From NCBI GenBank assembly GCA_044225675.1, contig JBGAIH010000004.1, forward strand, positions 151,507 through 215,506: a stretch of 64,000 bases of DNA, in the 5' to 3' direction. Under the pieces are notes generated by a model. It saw nothing but the letters and a program-made list of their open reading frames with translations, was not told where the DNA came from and ran no database searches. The stretch's first letter is position 1; each line of letters begins with the position of its first letter. Of the stretch, positions 34,756 to 42,762 are shown in pieces. This DNA comes from JACMQX01 sp044225675 (GTDB taxonomy: Bacteria > Pseudomonadota > Gammaproteobacteria > Burkholderiales > Burkholderiaceae_C). Made by a program: the position numbers and the translations under genes.

Positions 34756-36047
34756 GCGTCCAGCCCGCGGCCCTTGGCCTTCTTGAGTTCTTCCGCGTCG
34801 GGCACGGCGCCGGGTGTGAAGTAGCCGGCCGCCATCTTGGCGTCCATCTCGACCCGCGCGTCCTCGGGGATCAGCTCGTCGGGGATGTTGATGCGCTCGC
34901 CCACCTCGATGCCCGAGCCGGTGATGGCGTCGTACTTCATGTTGCTCATGGACACCAGCCGGTGGATCTTGCGAATGCCCAGCCAGTGCAGCACGTCGGG
35001 CATGAGCTGCTGAAAGCGCATGTCCTGCACGCCGGCCACGCACTCGGTCCGCGCGAAGTACTGGTCGGCCGTGTCGCCGCCCACCTGGCGCTTGCGCGCG
35101 TTGTACACGAGGAACTTGGTCACCTCGCCCAGGGCCCGGCCCTCCTTGCGGTAGTAGGCGCACAGGCCCACGCCGCCACGCTGCGCGCCCTGGATGCACT
35201 CCTCGATCGCATGGGTGAGGTAGGGCCGGCAGGTGCAGATGTCGGAGCCGAACACGTCGGAGCCGTTGCATTCGTCGTGCACGCGGGCCGTCAGCTCGAC
35301 CTCGGGGTTGGCCAGGTCGCGCGGGTTGCCGAAGATGTAGAGCGTGAGCCCGCCGATCGGCGGCAGAAAGACCTCCAGGTCGGACCGGGTGACCAGCTCG
35401 GGGTACATGCCGCCGGTCTCCTCGAACAATACGCGGCGCAGGTCGGTCTCGCTGCAGCCGAAGCGCTGCGCCACGCCGGGCAGGTACCACACCGGCTCGA
35501 CCGCCGCCTTGGTCACCAGGGCCGCGCCACCGGCCGTCAGCAGGCGACCGTCGGGCACCAGGCGGCCCTTGTGGATCGCCTCCATGATCTCGGGCAGGAT
35601 CACATGCGCCTTGGTCACCGCGATGGTCGGCTTGATGTCATAGCCCGCCGCCAACTCGGTGGCGAACACGTCGGCCATCGTGGCGCCCCAGGGGTCCAGG
35701 CTCACGATCTTGCCGGGGTCGGACCACTGCGGGTAAGGGCCGATCGCGTCCGTCGGCGCGGTGTTGGTGAGGTCGGCCTTGTGCTGGGGCGACAGCGCCC
35801 CGGCCGCCACCGCCAGCGCCCGGTACACGCTGTAGCTGCCCGAATGCGTGCCGATCACGTTGCGGTGCGCGCGTGTGGTGGTGGTGCCCACGATCGGCCC
35901 GCGCTCGGCCGGAGTGGCCGCGCCCCAGTGGATGGGCAGCGCGCCAAAGCCGCCCTGGTGCGAGGTCAGGCGGATGTGGCGAGGGGAAGGAGCGGCGTCG
36001 CGGGGGCCGGCCGCAGGCGCGGCGGCGGCAGGAAGGTCAGCGGGCAT
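34752..36047 (-). CDS. GTP cyclohydrolase II-like protein of the URC pathway (URC1-like)
   Basis: 431 residues. Zinc-binding Cys triad in HDECNGSDVFGSDICTC (C-x10-C-x-C) and YYRKEGRALGEVTK match GTP cyclohydrolase II, but an N-terminal ~190-residue extension (LTSHQGGFGALPIHWGAA) and a changed active-site segment (DQYFARTECVAGVQDMRF) set it apart from RibA. Such proteins pair with DUF1688 in uracil catabolism. It is the promoter-proximal gene of the pyrimidine cluster. Confidence 0.85.
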   Translation of the reverse strand: MPADLPAAAAPAAGPRDAAPSPRHIRLTSHQGGFGALPIHWGAATPAERGPIVGTTTTRAHRNVIGTHSGSYSVYRALAVAAGALSPQHKADLTNTAPTDAIGPYPQWSDPGKIVSLDPWGATMADVFATELAAGYDIKPTIAVTKAHVILPEIMEAIHKGRLVPDGRLLTAGGAALVTKAAVEPVWYLPGVAQRFGCSETDLRRVLFEETGGMYPELVTRSDLEVFLPPIGGLTLYIFGNPRDLANPEVELTARVHDECNGSDVFGSDICTCRPYLTHAIEECIQGAQRGGVGLCAYYRKEGRALGEVTKFLVYNARKRQVGGDTADQYFARTECVAGVQDMRFQQLMPDVLHWLGIRKIHRLVSMSNMKYDAITGSGIEVGERINIPDELIPEDARVEMDAKMAAGYFTPGAVPDAEELKKAKGRGLDA

Positions 36048-36143
36048 GGATCGGGGCTTTCAAAAAAAGCAATGTACTGAGGGGTGGGCAAGTGCGCAAG
36101 AGGGGGCGATGCCCATCCATGCGCAAGGCTGACAGGGGATTGA

Positions 36144-36248
36144 CGGGCGCAGATCGCCCAGTGGAAGCAGGCGCAGACGCTGATCGACGCGAAGATCGCG
36201 TTCTACACGCGCCGGATGGAGGCGGGGAAGCGGCCGCCTCGGCACTGA
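36144..36248 (+). pseudogene. Remnant of a MerR-family regulator C-terminus
   Basis: After an in-frame stop at 36141 the plus strand encodes about 34 residues, AQIAQWKQAQTLIDAKIAF then YTRRMEAGKRPPRH, ending in TGA. This is the pattern of the C-terminal dimerisation helix of many MerR-family regulators. No start or DNA-binding part is present. It sits at the edge of the effector island, as expected for a gene cut by an insertion or deletion. Confidence 0.45.
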
Positions 36249-36291
36249 CCACACAGCCTGACCCAGCCGTGTCCCCCCTGCGGTTGAGGCC

Positions 36292-38205
36292 TCAGACCTC
36301 TGGCGTCGTCGTCTCGGCAGGCGCGCCCAACGACTGCGAATCGGACCCGCGCCTTGAAGCCGCCGCACCCACCGGCGCTTCGGCATCGTCGTCTGTCCCG
36401 AGCAGCGGCGACATGTCCCGCTGCTCGGACTCGTCGGGTCCGAGGGACGGGGAGGGCGGTCTTGAGTCGCTGCGACGTGACGGCGCGTCGAGTTCGTCGT
36501 CGGTCCCGGTGAGGGGCGGGGTGTCCCTGCCCTCGGACCCGAGCTTGACGTCGCGTCGGGTCCGCGCCGTTGTGACGAGTTCAATGGTGGCGTGTTCCTT
36601 GCGGTCGCCTGTGGTGCCGTAGGTCTTGCCGTCAGGCGTCGCGTGGACCGGGGTCGCGCACTTCTTGAGGAAGAGCAGCAGGGCGAGCTGCGTGGCGGCC
36701 GAGACGGCCAGCGGCACGAAGGCCAGCGGACTGCCGCCGCTCGTTTCGTAGAGCACGCTGGTCGGGCCTCCGACGCAGGGGCGGCCGAACTGCTGAATGC
36801 AGTCAGCGATACCGGATTTGCGGATGCCTTTGCCGTTGGGCACGTTGGCCATCAATGTCATCACGAAGTCGTACTGCGGCAGGGTCAGCAGCGGGGTGGC
36901 CAATGCATAGATGAGGTATCGCCCCGCCTGATGCTTGGCGACGTCGCGCAGAAACTCAGGCCCTGCCGTGCCATGCTGCAGGGCATTGATGCGCCCGATG
37001 ATGGGGATCAGCTGCGTGGCCGTGACGCCGAACGCGCCAACCTGCGGGCCAGCCCAGACGTTCATCGTGGCGCCGAGCGCATTGTCCCAGGTGTAGTCCT
37101 TGCCGCTGTCGAGCGTGCCGTAGAGGTTGAACATCTCGGACAGCATCGCCGTGAGGTGGAACCGCGACTGGAACCAGATCAGGCCTTCCTGGTTGTTGAA
37201 TCCCTTGGGCGCCACGAAGCCCGGGCCGTCGCCCGCCTGCGCGCCCCAGCCGATGAGACGGTTGAACTCGCGCATGGCCTGGGATTCGTCCATCTTGCGT
37301 GCCACCAGGGGCAGGCCGACCAGACTGCTGACCGGAAACAGGTGACGAAGCGGTTCATCGGGCGAAATCAGCTTGTGCTTGAGCGCGTCGAACAGGGCGC
37401 TTCCCGGGCGATCGGGAAACACATAGGCGGACTCCGCCGTTTCGATGAACATGCGGGCGTTGAATCCGATTGCAGCGGCCACTGCCCACTTGAACTGCTG
37501 CTGCTCGGTGGCGTTCGGCTTGAGGGCGCCCGGCACCGCGAGGTTGGCGTAGTTGTACATCTGGACGAGGCCGCGGACGCTGAGGTTTTCGCCGAGCAGG
37601 GACTCGTGCCGGCGCAGTACGCTTTGCCAGGGGCCGGGGGGCGTGAACGTGGCGTGGGTCAGCCAAGGGGGAATCATGTGAGTCCCGCTGAGCAGGCCGA
37701 GGCAGGTGAGGGCGGCGGTCGTGGACGGACTGACGCCGCCGGACACAACGGGCTTGTCGGAGGTCGTGCCGTTCGTTTCGCTGAGTGCGATGTAGGCCGT
37801 GCCGCCCGTCGATGCCGGCGCTCGTTCCACGACAGCGCTGTCTTCGTAAGGAGAGAGCGGCACAGCCGGCTGGCCAGTGGGCCGCTGCGACGATGATTCG
37901 TCGCCGAACACGCCGGCCTTGGCGGACTTGGCGGCGACCGCTCCCAGCAGCAGCATGACGAAGCCGGCTTTCCAGGGCGACCGCAGGCCGGCCCACTTCG
38001 TGTCACGCTGCGCCGGCGCGCGGTCAAGGTCCGTACTGTCGGTAGGTGCTGCCCGGCGAAGTGCCGGGGCATGACCGCTCGTGACCGTGACGGACGCCGT
38101 CCTGGACGGTGCCTGGGGCCTTTCTTCATGCGAGGCCCGAGGTTCAGCGCGACGCAGAAAGGGCGCGGGAGTCGGGGACGGCAGCGAAGGTGTAGAAGGC
38201 GTCAT
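36292..38205 (-). CDS. Putative type III effector-like membrane protein, paralog A (intact)
   Basis: 637 residues, no family I recognise. The N-terminus (~1-70) is rich in Ser, Pro, Thr and Arg, as in type III secretion signals. Hydrophobic segments lie near 77-95 (WKAGFVMLLLGAVAAKSAKAG region), ~450-475 (LIYALATPLLTLPQYDFVM) and ~515-535 (LAFVPLAVSAATQLALLLF), so it is probably membrane-inserting. The C-terminal ~100 residues are Ser/Asp/Arg-rich and disordered. ATG 38205 overlaps the stop of paralog B by 4 bp. Last gene of the chaperone-led operon. Confidence 0.7.
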   Translation of the reverse strand: MTPSTPSLPSPTPAPFLRRAEPRASHEERPQAPSRTASVTVTSGHAPALRRAAPTDSTDLDRAPAQRDTKWAGLRSPWKAGFVMLLLGAVAAKSAKAGVFGDESSSQRPTGQPAVPLSPYEDSAVVERAPASTGGTAYIALSETNGTTSDKPVVSGGVSPSTTAALTCLGLLSGTHMIPPWLTHATFTPPGPWQSVLRRHESLLGENLSVRGLVQMYNYANLAVPGALKPNATEQQQFKWAVAAAIGFNARMFIETAESAYVFPDRPGSALFDALKHKLISPDEPLRHLFPVSSLVGLPLVARKMDESQAMREFNRLIGWGAQAGDGPGFVAPKGFNNQEGLIWFQSRFHLTAMLSEMFNLYGTLDSGKDYTWDNALGATMNVWAGPQVGAFGVTATQLIPIIGRINALQHGTAGPEFLRDVAKHQAGRYLIYALATPLLTLPQYDFVMTLMANVPNGKGIRKSGIADCIQQFGRPCVGGPTSVLYETSGGSPLAFVPLAVSAATQLALLLFLKKCATPVHATPDGKTYGTTGDRKEHATIELVTTARTRRDVKLGSEGRDTPPLTGTDDELDAPSRRSDSRPPSPSLGPDESEQRDMSPLLGTDDDAEAPVGAAASRRGSDSQSLGAPAETTTPEV

Positions 38206-40199
38206 GACAGCGAGCCTTGAGGTTCAACATCGGGGTCCAGGATGCTGAGGGCATGATGCTCAGCGTCGGGTCCGGACTCTGGCGGTCGAATGAAACGGGT
38301 AACGGATTCTTCGATCTCGTCTGTTTCATCGACGTGCTGCGGAGCAGCCGGGCGCCCGGACTCGATGTCACCTGCTGGCACGGCGCCGGGTTCAACGCGG
38401 GTCAACAGGCTGATCCGGGACGGCGACGTGATGTCGCTGTCCGGTGGAACCTCGTTTTTGGATGGCGTGCGCTTGGTGTCGGATCGGAAGTCGAGTTTGG
38501 ATGGCGTGAGGTCCTGGAGTTCAATGGCGGTGTAGTCCTGTCCTTCACTCGTGATGGGACTTGAAAGCTTCCGGGGCGTGGCCCGTGAGGTGTCCCGTGA
38601 GGTGTCCCGCGACTTCCCCTCTGGCACCACGCGCGCCCCGGTCGCGCACTTTTTCAGGTAGAGCAGCAGGGCGAGCTGCGTGGCGGCCGAGACGGCCAGC
38701 GGCACGAAGGCCAGCGGGCTGTGGCCGCTGGCCTCATAGAGCACGCTGGTCGGGCCTCCGACGCAGGGACGGCCGAACTTCTTGATGCAGTCAGCGATTC
38801 CGGATTTGAGGATGCCTTTGCCGTTGGGCACGTTGGCCATCAATGTCATCACGAAGTCGTACTGCGGCAAAGTCAGCAGCGGGGTGGCCAATGCATAGAT
38901 GAGGTATCGCCCCGCCTGATGCCTGGAGATGTCGCGCAGGAATTCAGGCCCTGCCGTGCCATGCTGCAGGGCATTGATGCGCCCGATGATGGGGATCAGC
39001 TGCGTGGCCGTGACGCCGAACGCGCCAACCTGCGGGCCCGCCCAGACGTTCATCGTGGCGCCGAGCGCATTGTCCCAAGTGTAATCCTTGCCGCTGTCGA
39101 GGGTGCCGTAGAGGTTGAACATCTCGGACAGCATCGCCGTGAGGTGGAACCGCGACTGGAACCAGATCCAGGCCTTCCTGGTTGTTGAATCCCTTGGGCG
39201 CCACGAAGCCCGGGCCGTCGCCTGCTGCCGCCCCAGCCAATGGACGGTTGAACTCGCGCATGGCCTGGGATTCAATGCATTTGCGGGCCACCAAGGGCGA
39301 ACCGACCAGACTGCTGACCGGAAACAGGTGCCGAAGCGGTTTCATCAGGCCAGGCTGGCTTGTGCTTGAGCGCGTCGAACAGGGCGCTTCCCAGGCGATC
39401 GGGGAACGCATAGGCGGACTCCGCCGTTCGGAAATCGCCCTGCGGGCGTTGAATCCGGTGCAGCGGCCACTGCCCACTTGAACTGCTGCTGCTCGGTGGC
39501 GTTCGGCTTGAGGGCGCCCGGCACCGCGAGGTTGGCGTAGTTGTACATCTGGACGAGGCCGCGGACGCTGAGGTTTTCGCCGAGCAGGGACTCGTGCCGG
39601 CGAAGTACGCTTTGCCAGGGGCCGGGGCTGACGCAGCTGGAGTGGGTCAGCCACGGCGGCACCGTATGCACCAGCGCCAGCGTACAGAGGCTCGACAGGG
39701 CAGCCGCCGTGGACGGGCTGACGCCTCCGGATACGGTGGGTTTGTCGGTCTCGGTGCTGTTGGTGCCTGCCAGCTTGATGAAGACCGAGCTGGCCATGGC
39801 TTCCCGGCCTTGAGTCACGACCGTGCCTTCGGCGTAGGGCGAGGTGGCGGGCGCTGAATCGCCCGTTCCGGCCGGGCCTTCGAGCGGCGCGGACTCGCCG
39901 CCAGACAGGCCGGCTCGGGTGGATTTGACGGCAGCCGTCCCGAGCAACAGCAGGACGAGGCCGGCCTTCCATGGCGAGCGGAGTCCGGCCCATTTGCCGT
40001 CTGTCTGTCCGGCAGGGCGAGGGTGGTCCCGCTCCTCTGGCTGCGCATGCTGGCGCAAGGCAGGCGTCACGCCACTCGTGACGCTGATGGATGGCGACGG
40101 GTGTCGGTGCTGTTCCGGGGCATCCTGTTGTGCCGGACTTGCGCGACTCAATAACGGTCTGGACAGCGGAGAGGACGACGAGGTCAGGGAAGGGGTCAT
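38202..40199 (-). pseudogene. Paralog B of the effector-like membrane protein, broken by frameshifts
   Basis: Would encode ~665 residues closely matching paralog A through the middle (LGENLSVRGLVQMYNYANLA; FNLYGTLDSGKDYTWDNALG). The homology passes through three frames: one from ATG 40199 to about 39460, a second to about 39175, a third to the stop at 38202. At least five small indels relative to paralog A lie within 39165-39465. Flanking tracts are nearly identical in DNA to paralog A. It could be real decay or an assembly error in a repeat. A GTG at 40214 overlaps the upstream stop. Confidence 0.75.
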
Positions 40200-40210
40200 G
40201 GTGGCGGGGC

Positions 40211-41956
40211 TCACAGTCTTGCGCGCAAGGGCGCCGTTGCTTTGTCGAGAGGGGCGCCTTGATGGGAGGCGACGAGTCTTTGGGCCTCGCCGAGCGCGGC
40301 CGTTGCCGCAGCTGCACCGTCCGACGCCGGCAATTCAGGCTTGGCCGCCCGGACGGCCCTTGGGGCCGCCGCTGCGCGGATGTCCTGCAATGCCGCGACG
40401 ACCTTGGGTGCTGTCGTGTCACCGTTGGCCAGCTCCAGTTCCATGGCCAATCGGGCTACCGGCATGGCCTTGGCGAGGTGCGCCTTCTCGTCGGCAAAGC
40501 GTTTGGCGTAGTCAGGGTTGTTGTGGTGGGGGTCGTCCCGCATGAGGAGCACTTTTTCCGCCATCGGGAGGCAGTACCGCTCCCATGCGCGCACGCGGGC
40601 CCGCGCGCCGACGAAGATCCGCTCGTAGTTGTCGTATTTGATCTTGCGCGCCGTCTCGGGTTTGACCAGCTGGAGCAGGTCCTTGTAGATGTCTGCCGTG
40701 GACTGCCAGTGCTCGTGGCAGGTCGGGGCCAGGCTGTCGGAGCCGTAGAGGACCCGGTCCGGATACTTGTCGAAGAGGGCCGCCCACCGCAGGGCCTTGG
40801 CCTTGTCGAACGAACCCTTGGCCGTTCCGTCGTCCCGCGTCAGCTGATGAGCGACCACATCCCAGGACAGGTCGATGTTGACGTGCTGAAGTCGAGGGTC
40901 GCCCAGCAGCATGTCGAGCCTGTCCACATGCCACTCGTCCAGGTGGCTGTATTTGCCGGCGCCGCCCGCATGCGCCCAGATGATGGTCGTGTTGCGGCAC
41001 TCGGGCTGGCGATACAGTTCGACCGCCGGATCGAAGTACAGCGTGCTGTCGTCACGCGAGGTGCGTAGCGCTTTGGGGGGGCCGGCGTCGTTGTGGATGA
41101 TCATCGGCATCCCGATGTCACCGCAGGTCTGGATGAGTTTCTTCAGCGCGTCGCTATAGGGCTGGAACTTGCGCCCGTGCTGCTCACCCGGGACCAGGCG
41201 AGCCTGGTGCTCCATGGGCAGCTTGTGCTGGACGAACTCCTTGTGGACGGTGATCTCGCCGACGCCTGTGAACACGCCGGGGGCGTTGCCCAGCTTTCGA
41301 ACGAGCGAGTCGCTGCACCGCAGGTCGCCCAGGTTGAGGCCGGTGACCATCGGGTCGAAGCGCTGCCGGAGCTTGGGGTCGAGCCGCTGGAAAGCGACGG
41401 CCGTGTGCGTGTCGCACTCGGTGTCGTGGGCCATGGCGGGCGAGTTGTTGACGACGTCCCAGTAGTCGGCCGAGCTGACTTTGGTGTCGAAACGGATCTT
41501 CGGATCGGGGATGTAGTAGTTGCAGCCGTGGGACGGCTGGCCCAGCGCGGGCCGGTACGCCTTGCCGTCGCCATCCAGCATCTGCCGTGTGGGCAGAGGC
41601 GCGAGCACGCATCGATGGATGCCGGCGCGGTCCATCATGTCGATCATCTCCAGCAAGGACGGGCCCTGATGCACGTAGTTCGAGGGGTGAAAATGGGCAT
41701 CGTTGGTGTCGAGCCGAGGCGAGGCGAGCGCCTTCAGATCGACCAGCCTTCCGCGAGCCCTGTCGATCGGAATGATGTCGGCGCCCTTGCCAGGCGGCGT
41801 CTTGTGGGGGGTCGTGGTCAGCTGGAGGACGCCCAGGCTGCCGGTTGGGCCAGATTCAGATGGCACCGGCACCGGCGTCACGAAGGACGGTGCTGCACGG
41901 GGCGCCATGGGGATGGTCGTGGCGTGGTGACTGGAGGGGAGGCCGAGCGGGTTCAT
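40211..41956 (-). CDS. Amidohydrolase-fold protein, putative type III effector
   Basis: 581 residues. Residues ~1-75 are Pro/Ser/Thr-rich and disordered. The rest is an amidohydrolase-2-like TIM barrel with a complete ligand set: H88 and H90 (DAHFHPSNYVHQG), E234 (GVGEITVHKE), H288 (IIHND), H329 (WAHAGGAG) and D407 (LYGSDS). A C-terminal Ala-rich tail follows ~510. ATG 41956 overlaps the chaperone stop by 4 bp (ATGA), the classic chaperone-effector arrangement. Effector status is inferred from context; substrate unknown. Confidence 0.75.
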   Translation of the reverse strand: MNPLGLPSSHHATTIPMAPRAAPSFVTPVPVPSESGPTGSLGVLQLTTTPHKTPPGKGADIIPIDRARGRLVDLKALASPRLDTNDAHFHPSNYVHQGPSLLEMIDMMDRAGIHRCVLAPLPTRQMLDGDGKAYRPALGQPSHGCNYYIPDPKIRFDTKVSSADYWDVVNNSPAMAHDTECDTHTAVAFQRLDPKLRQRFDPMVTGLNLGDLRCSDSLVRKLGNAPGVFTGVGEITVHKEFVQHKLPMEHQARLVPGEQHGRKFQPYSDALKKLIQTCGDIGMPMIIHNDAGPPKALRTSRDDSTLYFDPAVELYRQPECRNTTIIWAHAGGAGKYSHLDEWHVDRLDMLLGDPRLQHVNIDLSWDVVAHQLTRDDGTAKGSFDKAKALRWAALFDKYPDRVLYGSDSLAPTCHEHWQSTADIYKDLLQLVKPETARKIKYDNYERIFVGARARVRAWERYCLPMAEKVLLMRDDPHHNNPDYAKRFADEKAHLAKAMPVARLAMELELANGDTTAPKVVAALQDIRAAAAPRAVRAAKPELPASDGAAAATAALGEAQRLVASHQGAPLDKATAPLRARL

Positions 41957-42426
41957 GCGCGGGTCTCCTCGCTCAAGGGGGTGGGGTTGCCCGAGTCGGG
42001 GCTCGCCTCATCTGCCGTCCGCAGCATGTACCGGCCTCGCAGGAAGCGGGTGCTGCGCCAGTCGGCTGCGGCTTCGCTGTGCTCAATGACGGACCGGATC
42101 ATGGCCGGCGCCGACGCTGTGTCAATATCCATTCTCTCGACCATCACGACGTCGCCGGTGACGGGCGAGATGCAGAACGTCGGTCCACTGCTGGCGAAGT
42201 TCAGGAAGTTGCGCTTGAGCAGCTCGTAGTACGTGGACGCCTCCCGCTCGGCGGGGGGCGGGCCATAGGCAGCGCAGAGGAATGCCGTCCGAGGGTCGAG
42301 GTTCGGGTCATGCACCCATGAGAAGACAACGTCGTTGACTTCGAAGCTGCCGCCCCGCGCAACATGGGAAATGTCTTCGAGCCTTCCGAGCGAACAGAAC
42401 TGCTCCACAAGCGATTCATACTTCAA
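41953..42426 (-). CDS. CesT/Tir-type type III secretion chaperone, TTG start
   Basis: 157 residues with the class I chaperone pattern: LVEQFCSLGRLEDISHVARG, SFEVNDVVFSWVHDPNLDPR, YYELLKRNFLNFASSGPTF, SPVTGDVVMVERMDID. Such small dimers bind the N-terminus of their cognate effector. TTG 42426 is supported by AGGAGG 5 nt upstream. It is first in the leftward operon, coupled to the amidohydrolase gene. No needle, export or translocon genes are in the window. Confidence 0.8.
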   Translation of the reverse strand: MKYESLVEQFCSLGRLEDISHVARGGSFEVNDVVFSWVHDPNLDPRTAFLCAAYGPPPAEREASTYYELLKRNFLNFASSGPTFCISPVTGDVVMVERMDIDTASAPAMIRSVIEHSEAAADWRSTRFLRGRYMLRTADEASPDSGNPTPLSEETRA

Positions 42427-42762
42427 AACTGCCTCCTTCTGATTTCATACCCAGGATCGGGAGGCCGAATGATTCCGTCGCTGAAGGGGAGCGTCTACAT
42501 AGTCGAAAGTATGGACGGTGATGGACTGCTAACCGCTGTATTCAAGCGGTTCGCTGCACGGTCGAGAATTTCCCGGACTGCGCCGCCGGACGCCGGTCTG
42601 CGCAGGGGCGCAGTGGCGAACTCATGGCGGGGCGTGATGGTGCGCGGCGGTGGCCGCTCGAGCACTGTCGTGGTGTGACTGTGTGCGGCGGTGACTGCTC
42701 ACGCACTGCAGGAGTGCGAAGGCGGCCATCATGGGCCGCCTGCGCACCGGTGAGGTGAGGCC
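42427..42762. other. Intergenic region upstream of the chaperone operon
   Basis: 335 bp without a credible gene. It must contain the promoter of the leftward chaperone-effector operon. I looked for a PIP box (TTCG repeats 20 bp apart) and for a GGAACC-type hrp box and found neither. GGCGGCC-6 nt-GGCCGCC at 42721-42740 can form a hairpin after the DUF853 gene but lacks a T run. TGAGGCCTCAG at 42756-42766 is repeated at 36285-36295. Confidence 0.5.

Noticed and set aside
34756..35490. Upstream extension of the URC4 frame into the GTP cyclohydrolase-like gene
   Set aside because: Arg/Ala-rich out-of-frame sequence; GTG 34755 overlaps the upstream stop and starts the family-like sequence.
42427..42762. 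PIP box or hrp box for the effector operon
   Set aside because: CGAA occurrences (42466, 42504, 42617, 42717) are not 20 bp apart and no GGAACC-type element is present; regulation remains unknown.
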